Assembly: GCF_023715745.1 (NCBI RefSeq)
Contig: NZ_JAMBOV010000002.1
Location: 1-64,000, forward strand
From: Microbacterium oleivorans
GTDB lineage: Bacteria; Actinomycetota; Actinomycetes; Actinomycetales; Microbacteriaceae
Reading direction: 5' to 3'
Length of the DNA: 64,000 nt
Shown: positions 31,788-43,827 of the stretch, one piece after another
How the letters are laid out: every line of letters starts with the position of its first letter
How positions within the stretch are numbered: the first letter of the stretch is position 1
Position numbers and translations under genes: made by a program
Notes under the pieces: generated by a model
Told to the model about the DNA's origin: nothing
Database searches by the model: none
The model's input: only the letters and a program-made list of their open reading frames with translations

Positions 31788-32468
31788 ATGACATCGCGCA
31801 TCCTGGTTGTCGACGACGACACCGCCCTGGCAGAGATGATCGGCATCGTCCTGCGCACCGAGGGCTTCGACGTCGCCTTCTGCGCCGACGGCGACGCCGC
31901 AGTCGACGCCTGGCGGGACGAACGCCCCGACCTCATCCTGCTCGACCTCATGCTTCCGGGGATGGACGGGATCGAGGTGTGCACGCGTGTGCGTGCCGAG
32001 TCCGGCGTGCCGATCATCATGCTGACCGCCCGCACCGACACCGCCGACGTCGTCCGCGGTCTCGAATCCGGAGCGGACGACTACATCGTCAAGCCCTTCA
32101 ACCCGAAGGAGCTCGTCGCGCGCATCAAGACGCGTCTGCGGCCCACGACCGAGGCCCGTTCCGAGAGCCTGCGCATCGGCGACCTGACCGTCGACGTCGC
32201 CGCGCACGAGGTGCGCCGCGGGGACGCCGCCATCGCCCTCACGCCGCTCGAGTTCGAGCTGCTCGTCGCCCTCGCCTCCAAGCCGCAGCAGGTCTTCACC
32301 CGGGAGATGCTGCTCGAGCAGGTCTGGGGCTACCACTACAAGGCCGACACCCGGCTGGTGAACGTCCACGTGCAGCGCCTGCGCGCCAAGGTCGAGCGCG
32401 ACCCCGACAACCCGCAGATCGTGACGACCGTGCGTGGTGTGGGATACCGCGCCGGCGCCGCGGTGTGA
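31788..32468 (+). CDS. mtrA: Two-component response regulator MtrA
   Basis: This OmpR-type regulator has a receiver domain (1-120) with the acidic pair V-D-D-D at 8-11, phosphoacceptor Asp53 in L-L-D-L-M-L-P-G-M-D-G and K in I-V-K-P-F. It is followed by a winged-helix output domain (R-L-V-N-V-H-V-Q-R-L-R-A-K-V-E). Length 226 and sequence match MtrA, an essential or near-essential actinobacterial regulator of cell-wall hydrolases, division and osmoprotection. ATG 31788 follows GAAGGA. A TACTGT at 31732-31737 may be the -10. mtrB and lpqB follow directly, the standard order. Confidence 0.96.
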   Translation: MTSRILVVDDDTALAEMIGIVLRTEGFDVAFCADGDAAVDAWRDERPDLILLDLMLPGMDGIEVCTRVRAESGVPIIMLTARTDTADVVRGLESGADDYIVKPFNPKELVARIKTRLRPTTEARSESLRIGDLTVDVAAHEVRRGDAAIALTPLEFELLVALASKPQQVFTREMLLEQVWGYHYKADTRLVNVHVQRLRAKVERDPDNPQIVTTVRGVGYRAGAAV

Positions 32469-32487
32469 CCGTCCGGAGCCTCGTCTC

Positions 32488-34167
32488 GTGTCGGTGACCG
32501 CCCGGACCGGCACGCACACCGTCGTCCCGGCGTGGCGCGACTGGGGGTCGTGGCAGCGCCGCGTGCGATTCGCATGGCGGAGCTCGCTGCGCTTCCGCAC
32601 CCTGTCGGTGACGTTGACCCTCACCGCGCTCACGATCCTCGTCGCGCTCGTCTGGATGTCCCTGGCGATCCTCACCGATCTCTACGAGTCGCGCGCCGAG
32701 CAGGTGCAGGATGCTGCTCAGCGCGCCACGCAGGCCGCGCAGAGCACCTTCGACGCGGCGGTCGTCGACAGCGACGAGGTCGCCCTGCAGGTGCTCATGG
32801 ACGAGGTGCGACGCGAGATCCTGTCGCGCCAGGCGGGCACGTCGATGCTGGCGGTCTTCCGCATCGACGACGAGCCCTCGGCGATCGCTCCGCAGAACTT
32901 CGAGGCGGGCGGCCTCGAGGAGGCGATGATCTCGCCCGAACTGCGCGAGAGCGTGCGGCTCACCGGCGACCGGCAGTGGTGGCAGTCGATCGGGCTGCCC
33001 GAAGGTGACGGGGGAGAGACCCCCGGCATCATCGTCGGCCAGCAGTTGGTCCTGCCCGAGGCGGGCGCCTACGAGGTGTACTTCGCCTACGACCTCGGCT
33101 CCGAGGCGCAGACGCTGCAGTTCGTCCAGGTGACCCTGTGGGTCGTCGGTCTGGCGCTGCTCGTTCTCATCGGCGGGATCTCGCTGTTCGTCCTCCGTTC
33201 GGTGACCGTCCCGATCGCTCAGGCCGCCGAGACCAGCGCCAAGCTCGCCGCCGGGGATCTCGGGGTCCGACTGCCGGTGCGCGGTGAGGACGAGTTCGCC
33301 ACGCTGGGCCGTTCGTTCAACGCGATGGCGGACAGCATCGAGGGGCAGATCAAGGAGCTCGCCGAGCTCTCCCTCGTGCAGCAGCGTTTCGTGTCGGACG
33401 TCTCGCATGAGCTGCGAACCCCTCTGACGACCATCCGCCTCGCGTCCGACATGATCAACGACCAGCGCGAGGAGTTCGACCCGTCCACCGCACGCGCCGC
33501 GGAGCTCCTGCACGCGCAGGTCCAGCGGTTCGAGGTGCTGCTCGCCGACCTGTTGGAGATCAGCAGGTACGACGCCGGCTCGGTGCAGCTCGAGCTGGAG
33601 CCGACCAGCCTCGCGCACCTCGCGGAGGACGTCATCGAGTCGATGGCGCAGCTCGCGGAACAGCACGGCAGTGACGTGCGCCTGGTCGCGCCGGGTGGAT
33701 ATTCGCCGGTCGACATGGATCCGCGCCGTATCCGTCGGATCGTCCGCAACCTCCTCGGGAACGCCATCGAGCACGGCGAGGGCAGGCCGATCGTGGTGAC
33801 CGTCGACAGCGATCAGCGCGCTGTGGCGCTGGGGGTGCGGGACTTCGGCCTGGGAATGAGCGAGGCCGACGCCGAACGGGTCTTCGACCGGTTCTGGCGC
33901 GCCGACCCGTCGCGTCGACGCACGATCGGCGGGACGGGACTCGGACTGTCGATCGCGCTCGGCGACGCGCGTCTGCACGGGGGCACCCTCGAGGTGTGGT
34001 CTGAGCTGGGCGGCGGCAGTCACTTCGTCCTCACCCTGCCGCGTCAGGCCGGTGAGCATCACTCCGGTGCGTCGCCGATCGAGCTCGATCCCCGCGACGA
34101 CGCCGCCCTCGGCGACCTCGGCCTCACCCAGCCCATCTCCCTGCCGCCTCGGGAGGAGACGACATGA
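32488..34167 (+). CDS. mtrB: Sensor histidine kinase MtrB
   Basis: This 559-residue membrane kinase is the partner of MtrA. Membrane segments at about 40-62 and 210-235 flank an extracytoplasmic domain. Then come HAMP (S-V-T-V-P-I-A-Q), the phosphorylation site H307 in F-V-S-D-V-S-H-E-L-R-T-P-L-T, and an ATPase domain with N-L-L-G-N-A-I-E-H (N box), D-F-G-L-G-M (G1) and G-G-T-G-L-G-L-S-I (G2). GTG 32488 is chosen for GGAG nine bases ahead; another GTG is two codons on. The stop overlaps lpqB (ATGA). Confidence 0.96.
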   Translation: MSVTARTGTHTVVPAWRDWGSWQRRVRFAWRSSLRFRTLSVTLTLTALTILVALVWMSLAILTDLYESRAEQVQDAAQRATQAAQSTFDAAVVDSDEVALQVLMDEVRREILSRQAGTSMLAVFRIDDEPSAIAPQNFEAGGLEEAMISPELRESVRLTGDRQWWQSIGLPEGDGGETPGIIVGQQLVLPEAGAYEVYFAYDLGSEAQTLQFVQVTLWVVGLALLVLIGGISLFVLRSVTVPIAQAAETSAKLAAGDLGVRLPVRGEDEFATLGRSFNAMADSIEGQIKELAELSLVQQRFVSDVSHELRTPLTTIRLASDMINDQREEFDPSTARAAELLHAQVQRFEVLLADLLEISRYDAGSVQLELEPTSLAHLAEDVIESMAQLAEQHGSDVRLVAPGGYSPVDMDPRRIRRIVRNLLGNAIEHGEGRPIVVTVDSDQRAVALGVRDFGLGMSEADAERVFDRFWRADPSRRRTIGGTGLGLSIALGDARLHGGTLEVWSELGGGSHFVLTLPRQAGEHHSGASPIELDPRDDAALGDLGLTQPISLPPREETT

Positions 34168-35837
34168 CCGTCCGTCGCGCAGTCGGCGCCGCCGTCGCGG
34201 TGCTCCTCGCCCTCGCCCTCTCGGCCTGCGCCGGGCTGCCCCTCGGCGGACCGGTCCACGTCGGCAAGGCGATCGACGAGGTGGAGGGTCCGCCCGACTT
34301 CTCCTACGTCCCCGACGGGCCCGTGATGGATGCCACGCCGCAGCAGATCGTCGAAGGCTTCATCGCGGCGGGCTCGGGTCCCCGCGGCAACTGGGAGGTC
34401 GCACAGGAGTTCCTCACGGCGCAGTTCCGTCAGCAGTGGCAGCCGCAGGCTAACGTCACCGTCTACCGTCCGGGTGAGAGCTCGATCGAGTCGCCGTCCG
34501 AGAACGAGATCGTCTTCACGGTCGACCCCGTCGCCCGGGTCGACGCGACCGGTGCGTACGAGCCCGCCGATCAGGGACGCATCCCCTTCACCTTCTCGCT
34601 CGCGCAGGAGGACGGCCAGTGGCGCATCTCGCAGGCGCCCGACGGCATCGTGCTCGACGCCAACCGCTTCACCTCGGTCTTCCAGAGCTACGACCTCGCC
34701 TACTTCGACCGCACCTGGGACACCGTCATCCCCGACGTCCGGTGGTTCCCGTCGACCAACCCCGCCACCCGCATCACCGCCGCGCTCGTCTCGGGGACGC
34801 CCAGTCCCTGGCTGACGGAGTCGGTGCGATCCGCGTTCACGGGTGAGGTGGGTCTCGCGCAGCCGGCGGTGCCCGTCGAGGCGGGTGTCGCGCGCATCTC
34901 CTTCGACCCGGCGATCCGCGACCTCGGCCGCGAGACGCTCGCGCGCATGAAGACGCAGCTGGACGCCAGCCTCGCCGACGCCGGGATCCTCGACGTGCAG
35001 ATGCTCGTCGGGGACGAGCCGCTGGATGTGACCGCAGCCCCGACCCGGTCGACCGCCGTCGATGCCCGGCCGCTCGTCCTGCAGGACGGCCGGCTCGGCT
35101 TCCTGTCGGGGAGCGACCTCGACGTGGTCGACGGGCTGGGCGGGTCGCTTCAGAGTGTCGATGCGCGGGCCATCGAGACGGATGCCGCGCGCACGACGGC
35201 GGCCGTCCGAACGGCCTCCGGAGCCATCTTCCGGGTCTCGGCCCAGGGCGAGCCCACCGAGCTCGACACCCGCGAGGGCATGACCAAGCCGTCCATCGAC
35301 GCGGAGGGCTACATCTGGACCGTGCCCCGTGACCAGCCCGAGGAGGTCGTCGCCTACGGGCCCGACGGCAGCGCGCAGACGATCCCCTCCGGGTGGGTGG
35401 GAGCGAGCGAAGTGACGGCGATGCGGGTCTCGCGCGACGGCGCGCGGATCGCCGCACTCGTGCGCAGCGGCGGGCGCTCGGCGGTCTGGGTGGCGGGGAT
35501 CGTCCGCGACGAGAACGGTGCGCCGGTGTCGCTGGGCGAACCGCTGCTGGTGACGAGCCTCGCCGGCCGCGGGATCGACCTCGCCTGGATCGACGGGGCG
35601 ACCCTCGCCCTGGTCTTCGTGGACGGCGATCAGCGGGTGGTGCGCGAGCAGACCATCGGCGGACAGGGCAGCGAGGTGCGTGCGCCGGACGAGGTCGTCG
35701 CGATCGCCGCCGGGAATCAGAGCGGCAGCGTGCGACTCCTCACCTCGGACGGCAGTCTGTACGTGCAGCGCGGCTCGTGGCAGGTCATCGCCTCCGAGGT
35801 GACCGCGCTCGCCGTGCAGCAGGGGCTCCCGGGCTGA
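34164..35837 (+). CDS. lpqB: Lipoprotein LpqB
   Basis: This 557-residue lipoprotein is known to interact with MtrB and modulate its activity. The signal peptide ends in the lipobox L-S-A-C with lipidated Cys22. Next come a Ser/Gly-rich region, a GerMN-like domain (about 200-300) and a C-terminal beta-propeller-like LpqB domain (about 320-557) with repeated T-A-S-G/D-G-S turns. ATG 34164 overlaps the mtrB stop by four bases. Anchored outside the membrane, it probably feeds an envelope signal into the MtrAB system. Confidence 0.95.
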   Translation: MTVRRAVGAAVAVLLALALSACAGLPLGGPVHVGKAIDEVEGPPDFSYVPDGPVMDATPQQIVEGFIAAGSGPRGNWEVAQEFLTAQFRQQWQPQANVTVYRPGESSIESPSENEIVFTVDPVARVDATGAYEPADQGRIPFTFSLAQEDGQWRISQAPDGIVLDANRFTSVFQSYDLAYFDRTWDTVIPDVRWFPSTNPATRITAALVSGTPSPWLTESVRSAFTGEVGLAQPAVPVEAGVARISFDPAIRDLGRETLARMKTQLDASLADAGILDVQMLVGDEPLDVTAAPTRSTAVDARPLVLQDGRLGFLSGSDLDVVDGLGGSLQSVDARAIETDAARTTAAVRTASGAIFRVSAQGEPTELDTREGMTKPSIDAEGYIWTVPRDQPEEVVAYGPDGSAQTIPSGWVGASEVTAMRVSRDGARIAALVRSGGRSAVWVAGIVRDENGAPVSLGEPLLVTSLAGRGIDLAWIDGATLALVFVDGDQRVVREQTIGGQGSEVRAPDEVVAIAAGNQSGSVRLLTSDGSLYVQRGSWQVIASEVTALAVQQGLPG

Positions 35838-35928
35838 GGCCTCCTCCACACTCCTCGGGGGTCGGACGTTCTCCCGGCCTGGGCCGGCGTGCGGAGCGTG
35901 GGTGAGGTGCGGCCCGGACACTGAGCGG

Positions 35929-36603
35929 ATGCCGCATCCCTCCGCCCTGTCCGCGTCGGTCCATCGTGCGGTGCTCGACGCGCTCGCCGTCGTGTTCCCG
36001 GTGTCCTGCGCCGGGTGCGACGTGCCGGATCGCGACCTGTGCGAGTCCTGCCGCCAGACCCTGATCCCCGCGCCGACGATGCGACGGCTGCCGAGCGGTC
36101 TCGAGGTGCGGAGTGGCCTGCTCTTCGAGGGGGAGGCCGCGCGTGTCCTCCGAGCCTTCAAGGAGGACGGGCGCACGTCCCTCGCCCGTCCGCTGGCCGT
36201 GGCCCTGGAGGCGGCTTGGCCGGTCGGGATCGACGCCGTCCCGGTCCCGGTGCCAGCGAGCGGTCCGTCGCTGCGGCGCCGAGGTTACGCGCCCGTGGAG
36301 CTCGTGTCCCGACGCGCGGGCTGGCGCCCGCATCGGCTGCTGCGCGTCACCCGCCATACCGCCGACCAGCGGATGCTCGCCAAGGACGAACGGGCCGCGA
36401 ACCTGGCCGGGGCGATGGCGGTGAGACCCGGGGCGCACCGTCGTTCGGGAGGTCTCCCCGTCGTCCTCGTCGACGACGTCGTGACGACCGGGGCCACCCT
36501 CGAAGAGGCGGCGCGCGCCCTCCGTGCGGCCGGGATCACGGTGCACGGCGCCGTCACCGTCGCGGCCACACCCCGCCGGCGTCGCTCAGAGGATTCATCG
36601 TGA
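35929..36603 (+). CDS. ComF-family phosphoribosyltransferase-like protein
   Basis: This 224-residue protein has an N-terminal zinc-ribbon-like stretch (C-A-G-C then L-C-E-S-C) and a type I phosphoribosyltransferase fold, with the PRPP loop V-V-L-V-D-D-V-V-T-T-G-A-T near residues 180-192. ComF in competent bacteria helps DNA uptake. Actinobacterial copies sit between lpqB and hpf and their role is unsettled. The K-D-E-R-x-x-N segment (A-K-D-E-R-A-A-N-L) is also typical. ATG 35929 is the better start; GTG 35902 would add nine residues. It runs from 91 nt after lpqB, with no evident terminator between. Confidence 0.88.
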   Translation: MPHPSALSASVHRAVLDALAVVFPVSCAGCDVPDRDLCESCRQTLIPAPTMRRLPSGLEVRSGLLFEGEAARVLRAFKEDGRTSLARPLAVALEAAWPVGIDAVPVPVPASGPSLRRRGYAPVELVSRRAGWRPHRLLRVTRHTADQRMLAKDERAANLAGAMAVRPGAHRRSGGLPVVLVDDVVTTGATLEEAARALRAAGITVHGAVTVAATPRRRRSEDSS

Positions 36604-36610
36604 TCGGGCC

Positions 36611-36639
36611 GTGACACAACCGGGGAGCGGCACTACGGT
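36611..36639 (+). promoter_or_regulatory. Promoter of hpf
   Basis: GTGACA (36611-36616), 17-bp spacer, TACGGT (36634-36639). The start point would lie about 57 nt before ATG 36704. Confidence 0.6.
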
Positions 36640-36703
36640 GGGGGGACACAAGGCGAACCGAGGTCCGCCCTTGACCGGGCGGACCGGAACAAGGAGGTCA
36701 GGG

Positions 36704-37363
36704 ATGGAGATCAACATCGTCGGTGTGGGCGTGAGCGTCAGCGATCGTTTCCGCACAGTGGTCGAGGAGAAGTCCGCCCGCATCGAGCACCTTGCCCCAC
36801 GAGCTCAACGGCTCGACATCAAGGTCACGCATCGCACGTACCACAACGGCGGGCGCGAGGACGAGACCGTCGAGGTCACCCTGACCGGGAAGGGGCCGGT
36901 CGTCCGCGCCGAGGCGGTGGACGCCGACAAGTTCGCGGCCCTCGACCTCGCGATGACCAAACTCGCCGAACAGATCCGTCGCGCGAAGGAGAAGCGCGTC
37001 GACTCGCGCAACCACCCGCGGGGAGCCAAGCTCGAGAAGGGCACCGGCACCCTGCAGGGCATCGATGTGCAGCCCGCGTCCGTCGACGTCATCCGGGCCG
37101 TCGCGACGGGGGAGGTGCCCATCGTCACCGGTGCCGAGGACGAAGAGGACTACACGCCCGTCGTCATCCGCACCAAGCGGTTCGATCCCGAGTGGATGAC
37201 TGTCGAGGACGCCGTCGATCGCATGGAGCTGGTCGGTCACGACTTCTTCCTCTTCATCGACGCCCGCACCGACCAGCCGAGTGTCGTCTACCGCCGCAAG
37301 GGCTGGGACTACGGCGTCATCTCGCTGACGACCACCGCGGCACCCGCGGAGCTCGCCTCCTGA
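36704..37363 (+). CDS. hpf: Ribosome hibernation-promoting factor, long form
   Basis: This 219-residue protein has an N-terminal S30AE domain (1-105) with V-S-D-R-F-R and the basic helix I-R-R-A-K-E-K-R. A linker follows, then the C-terminal dimerisation domain (about 155-215: V-V-I-R-T-K-R-F-D, M-T-V-E-D-A-V-D-R-M-E-L-V-G-H-D-F-F-L-F). Long HPF joins 70S ribosomes into inactive 100S dimers in stationary phase or stress. ATG 36704 follows a perfect AGGAGG. Its place between comF and secA is the usual actinobacterial order. A strong hairpin follows. Confidence 0.96.
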   Translation: MEINIVGVGVSVSDRFRTVVEEKSARIEHLAPRAQRLDIKVTHRTYHNGGREDETVEVTLTGKGPVVRAEAVDADKFAALDLAMTKLAEQIRRAKEKRVDSRNHPRGAKLEKGTGTLQGIDVQPASVDVIRAVATGEVPIVTGAEDEEDYTPVVIRTKRFDPEWMTVEDAVDRMELVGHDFFLFIDARTDQPSVVYRRKGWDYGVISLTTTAAPAELAS

Positions 37364-37380
37364 CCCGAACAGAGGTCACA

Positions 37381-37414
37381 CGGAGGGCGGATGCCGCACG
37401 GCATCCGCCCTCCG
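37381..37414. terminator. Bidirectional terminator hairpin between hpf and the serine hydrolase
   Basis: A perfect 15-bp stem: CGGAGGGCGGATGCC (37381-37395), loop GCAC, complement 37400-37414. It lies between convergent genes and has no T tract. Confidence 0.85.
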
Positions 37415-37431
37415 TCGCGCCGGGACTGCAC

Positions 37432-38253
37432 TCAGAGCGCGGCGAGCACGGCGTCGCTGAAGGGCGGCCACGCCTGCGCGGCCCACTCGCCGAAGGGCCG
37501 ATCGGTGAGGGCGATGAGCGCGGCGCCTGCCCGCGGATCGACCCAGAGGAACGTCCCGGACTGGCCGAAGTGGCCGAAGGTCTCGGGCGAGTTGGCGCTG
37601 CCGGTCCAGTGCGGGCTCTTCACGCCGCGCACCTCGAGTCCCAGGCCCCAGTCGTTCTCCCGCTGCAGGCCGAATCCGGGAAGGACGCCGCGCAGGCCGG
37701 GGAACGCCACGCGCGTCGCCGTCGCCAGCGTCTCGGAGTCGAGCAGGCGGGGCCGCTGCAGCTCCACGGCGAAGCGGGCGAGATCGCGGCAGGACGACGA
37801 TCCGCCGGCCGCCGCGGACCCGCCGATGGTCGTGGCCGTCATCCCGAGCGGGGCGAACACCGCCTCGCGCGCGTACGCGTCGAAGGTGATCCCCGTCTCG
37901 GACTCCAAGAGGTCGGCCAGCACCTCGAAGCCGGTGTTCGAGTAGAGACGGCGCTCTCCGGGAGCTGCGCGGATCGTGGTCGTCGAGAAGTCGTATCCGG
38001 CGGTGTGCGCCAACAGGTGAGCGACGGTCGCTCCGGGTGGCCCGGCGGGCTGGTCGAAGGAGAGCGCACCCTCCTCGACGGCGACGAGGGTCGCGTAGGC
38101 GCTGAGCAGCTTGGTGACGGAGGCGAGGCGGTAGACGAGATCCTGATCGCCGGCGGATGCCGCTGACGTGCCGTCCGCCGTCACGACCACGGCCGATGCG
38201 TGCGGCACGTCCCACGTCTGCGACAGGGCGAGGGCGTCCTCGAGGGCGCCCAT
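37432..38253 (-). CDS. Serine hydrolase of the beta-lactamase/penicillin-binding-like family
   Basis: This 273-residue enzyme has the SxxK motif S45-V-T-K48, Y104-S-N106 as the second active-site motif, and H-F-G-Q-S-G at the position of KTG. These are features of class C-like serine hydrolases/esterases (PF00144). No signal peptide is visible, so it probably acts in the cytoplasm, perhaps as an esterase or peptidase; the substrate is unknown. ATG 38253 overlaps the stop of the upstream coiled-coil gene as TGATG. It ends at the shared terminator with hpf. Confidence 0.88.
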   Translation of the reverse strand: MGALEDALALSQTWDVPHASAVVVTADGTSAASAGDQDLVYRLASVTKLLSAYATLVAVEEGALSFDQPAGPPGATVAHLLAHTAGYDFSTTTIRAAPGERRLYSNTGFEVLADLLESETGITFDAYAREAVFAPLGMTATTIGGSAAAGGSSSCRDLARFAVELQRPRLLDSETLATATRVAFPGLRGVLPGFGLQRENDWGLGLEVRGVKSPHWTGSANSPETFGHFGQSGTFLWVDPRAGAALIALTDRPFGEWAAQAWPPFSDAVLAAL

Positions 38254-39566
38254 CAGTCGAACATGCCGTCGAGCAGTCCGCCGATGACGAGACCGCCGAG
38301 CAGGCCGCCGGCGAGGCTGCCGCCGCCCATGCCGCGGCCGCCGTACCCGCCGTTGCCCCAGTCGTCCGGCCGCGAGGAGTCGATGTCCCGCTGTGCGAGC
38401 TGGAGGGCTTCACCGGCCAGGTGCGCCGCGCGGCGGGCGAGCCCCATCGCCTCCTCGCGGTCGTCCTCATCGATCGGCCCCGAGAAGCGGAGCAGGTCGC
38501 CTCGGATACGCTCGGCCTCGGCGAGTCGGGTGCGGGCGTCGGCGCCGATCCAGCCCCGATGGCCGGAGATGACGCTGCGGGCGACGCCGATCTGCCGGTC
38601 CGCGTCGTCGATCGCGTGGCGGACATGCTCCTCGGTGGGCACCGGACGCGCCGCGCGCTCCTGGGCCTTGGCCACGGCGGTGTCGAGAGCGGCGTTGGCG
38701 GCGCGCAGGCGGGTGAGTTCGGCGAAGGGGTCGGGCTTGCTCCCGGGAGGCGTGAGCGAGGCCAGGGCAGCCTCGAGGTCAGCCGCCGCCGCGGCGACGG
38801 CCGGAGTGCCGCGCAACGGCTGGGCGACGATCAGGTCGTCGCGGGAATCGTCCACGATCGCGGCGAGCGTGGACTCCGCCCGGAGCGCCTCGATCTCGAA
38901 CGTGTCGACGGCCTCGACGAGCGTGCCGGCGCGGCGTGCGGCCTCGATCGCGGTCTCGAGCGCCAGGTTCGCCTGCTCCCGCTGACCGCTGTCGCGGCGT
39001 CGCTCCGAGACCTCCGCGCTGTGCTCGGCGAAGTCGAGCAGCTGAGCGGCCTCGGCCGCGTTGCCGAGGACCGTCCGCATCGCGGCATCCGAATACCGTG
39101 TCGAGAGCCGTTCGAGGCTCGCGTTCAGTGCGGGCAGACGTTCCCGCAGACGTGCGACGTCCGAGCGGATGCCCGCGATGATCTCGGGAGCCCGCCGCGC
39201 ACGGGCGATCGCCTCGGCGAGGGATTCGGTGCGGTCGTCGAGGAGGTCCTCGGCCCAGTCGCACAACTGGACGATCCGCGCGTTGCGTGTGCGCAGCTCC
39301 TCCGGGGTGTCGGGGATCTCGTCGTGGTTCAGCTGGTGCAGCTGGAATGCCTCGCCGAGGTGCTGGCGCACGGCCGCGAGCGCGTCCCGCAGATCCTTCG
39401 TCGCCTCCCGACCCAGCTCGATCTCGGCGTAGGCGAGTTCGTCGTCGGTGACGCGGATGCGCTCATCGGCCGCGACGAGAGCGGCTCCCGCCTTGCGGCT
39501 GAGCTCGGCGTCCTGTGCCTCGATCTCCGCCTCTTCGCGCTTGCGTCTTCCCCAGAAACCGGCCAT
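38253..39566 (-). CDS. Coiled-coil protein with Gly-rich hydrophobic C terminus (unknown function)
   Basis: This 437-residue protein is almost entirely Ala/Glu/Arg-rich helix from about 10 to 395, with several predicted coiled-coil stretches. It then has a Gly-rich segment ([13 protein letters not shown]) and a short hydrophobic end [11 protein letters not shown]. This tail and the helical body resemble the C-terminal half of actinobacterial TPM-domain proteins, but the TPM domain and signal peptide are missing. It could be a membrane-associated scaffold. A leaderless TAAGAT precedes ATG 39566. [11 protein letters not shown] is coupled to the serine hydrolase, suggesting a joint role. I do not recognise a named family. 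Confidence 0.7.
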   Translation of the reverse strand: MAGFWGRRKREEAEIEAQDAELSRKAGAALVAADERIRVTDDELAYAEIELGREATKDLRDALAAVRQHLGEAFQLHQLNHDEIPDTPEELRTRNARIVQLCDWAEDLLDDRTESLAEAIARARRAPEIIAGIRSDVARLRERLPALNASLERLSTRYSDAAMRTVLGNAAEAAQLLDFAEHSAEVSERRRDSGQREQANLALETAIEAARRAGTLVEAVDTFEIEALRAESTLAAIVDDSRDDLIVAQPLRGTPAVAAAAADLEAALASLTPPGSKPDPFAELTRLRAANAALDTAVAKAQERAARPVPTEEHVRHAIDDADRQIGVARSVISGHRGWIGADARTRLAEAERIRGDLLRFSGPIDEDDREEAMGLARRAAHLAGEALQLAQRDIDSSRPDDWGNGGYGGRGMGGGSLAGGLLGGLVIGGLLDGMFD

Positions 39567-39578
39567 GGGCCGATCTTA
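39567..39578 (-). promoter_or_regulatory. Leaderless promoter -10 of the coiled-coil gene
   Basis: On the minus strand TAAGAT (39578 to 39573) and a 6-nt spacer precede ATG 39566. Confidence 0.6.
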
Positions 39579-39656
39579 CGGGCCGAGGGGTGCCGCCGGT
39601 CCTCGCGTCGCGGGGGAGGGCGGATGCCCCCAGCAACCTCGTAGGTCACAGGCGGA

Positions 39657-39662
39657 TAACAT
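39657..39662 (+). promoter_or_regulatory. Candidate -10 of secA
   Basis: TAACAT lies 82 nt before the GTG at 39745, giving a leader of about 75 nt with GGAG close to the start. No clear -35 is visible. Confidence 0.4.
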
Positions 39663-39744
39663 GGCGGTGTATGTCTGCGCGTCCCGCGCACCGGCATCCC
39701 GACATCGCACGTCGGGGTGGCGAATCGACAGATGGAGATCCTCC

Positions 39745-42519
<2,775 letters not shown>

Positions 42520-42526
42520 TCGCGGG

Positions 42527-42571
42527 CCGACGGGGCGGTGCGGGCCACAGACCCGCCATTGGCCCCGTCGG
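42527..42571 (+). terminator. Nested hairpin after secA
   Basis: CCGACGGGGC (42527-42536) pairs with 42562-42571, and an inner GCGGG/CCCGC stem lies inside the loop. It would terminate secA transcripts just before the next leaderless promoter. Confidence 0.6.
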
Positions 42572-42579
42572 GTCCCCGA

Positions 42580-42591
42580 TATCCTGAGGCG
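42580..42591 (+). promoter_or_regulatory. Leaderless promoter -10 of the aminotransferase gene
   Basis: TATCCT at 42580-42585 and a 6-nt spacer precede ATG 42592. Confidence 0.6.
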
Positions 42592-43815
42592 ATGACCCCG
42601 CGCACCCTCGACCAGTCATCCAAGCTCAAGGACGTCCTCTACGAGATCCGCGGGGCAGCCCTGGTCGAGGCCGACCGGCTGCAGGATGAGGGTCACACGA
42701 TCCTCAAGCTCAACACCGGCAACCCCGCGATCTTCGGGTTCGAGGCCCCGTTCCAGATCGTGCGGGACATGATCGAGGCCGTGCCGCAGGCCCACGGCTA
42801 CTCCGATTCCCGCGGGATCATGTCCGCTCGGCGGGCGATCGTCTCGCGCTACGAGGAGGAGCCGGGGTTCCCGAAGTTCGATCCCGACGACGTGTACCTC
42901 GGCAACGGCGTGTCCGAGCTCATCACGATGACGATGCAGGCGCTGCTCGATGAGGGCGACGAGGTCCTCATCCCCGCACCGGACTATCCGCTGTGGACGG
43001 CCATGACGAGTCTCGCCGGCGGCACGCCCGTGCACTACCTCGCCGACAGCGAGAACGGGTGGCAGCCGGATCTCGAGGACATCCGGGCCAAGGTCACACC
43101 CCGCACCAAGGCGATCGTCGTCATCAACCCGAACAACCCGACCGGCGCCGTCTACACGCGCGAGGTGCTGCAGGGGATCGTCGAGATCGCTCGGGAGAAC
43201 GAGCTGCTGCTGCTCTCGGACGAGATCTACGACCGCATCCTCTTCGACGATGCGCAGCACATCCCCCTCGCGACGCTCGCGCCGGACCTGCTCTGCCTCA
43301 CCTACAACGGTCTCTCCAAGACGTATCGTGTCGCCGGCTACCGCTCCGGATGGATGGTCATCACGGGCCCGAAGAAGCATGCGGCGGGCTTCCTCGAGGG
43401 CATTCAGCTGCTGGCCTCGACCCGGCTGTGTCCCAACGTGCCCGCGCAGTTCGCCGTCCAGGCCGCCCTCTCCGGGGTCCAGTCGATCGACGCGCTGATC
43501 GCGCCGACGGGGCGCCTGCATGAGCAGCGGGATGCCGCCTGGGCGGGACTCACCGCGATCCCCGGGGTCACGTGCGCGAAGCCGCAGGGCGCCCTCTACG
43601 CCTTCCCGCGGCTCGACCCCGAGGTCTACGACATCCACGACGACGCCAAGTTCGTCTACGACTTCCTCGTCGCCGAACACGTGCTGCTGGTGCAGGGGAC
43701 CGGCTTCAACTGGCCGACGCCGGATCACATCCGCATCGTCACGCTGCCCGAGGCCCGCGTGCTGACCGAGGCGATCGAGCGCCTGGGGAACTTCCTGGCG
43801 TCCTACAAGCAGTAA
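42592..43815 (+). CDS. Pyridoxal-phosphate aminotransferase class I/II (AlaA-like)
   Basis: This 407-residue aminotransferase has N-T-G-N-P near the N terminus, Y-S-D-S-R-G, N-P-N-N-P-T-G-A, S-D-E-I-Y-D (PLP Asp) and the PLP lysine in N-G-L-S-K-T-Y-R-V-A-G-Y-R-S-G-W. The last motif and the N-terminal S-S-K-L-K-D-V-L-Y-E-I-R-G-A are like E. coli AlaA (glutamate-pyruvate aminotransferase). Alanine synthesis is the likely role, but specificity within this family is broad. It has its own leaderless promoter and ends 12 nt from the convergent Rv3235-like gene. Confidence 0.9.
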   Translation: MTPRTLDQSSKLKDVLYEIRGAALVEADRLQDEGHTILKLNTGNPAIFGFEAPFQIVRDMIEAVPQAHGYSDSRGIMSARRAIVSRYEEEPGFPKFDPDDVYLGNGVSELITMTMQALLDEGDEVLIPAPDYPLWTAMTSLAGGTPVHYLADSENGWQPDLEDIRAKVTPRTKAIVVINPNNPTGAVYTREVLQGIVEIARENELLLLSDEIYDRILFDDAQHIPLATLAPDLLCLTYNGLSKTYRVAGYRSGWMVITGPKKHAAGFLEGIQLLASTRLCPNVPAQFAVQAALSGVQSIDALIAPTGRLHEQRDAAWAGLTAIPGVTCAKPQGALYAFPRLDPEVYDIHDDAKFVYDFLVAEHVLLVQGTGFNWPTPDHIRIVTLPEARVLTEAIERLGNFLASYKQ

Positions 43816-43827
43816 CGGGCGCGACGG

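Noticed and set aside
39661..39744. Upstream ATG in frame with secA
   Set aside because: The extra 28 residues are not SecA-like, the ATG overlaps the candidate -10, and the GTG at 39745 gives the family start.
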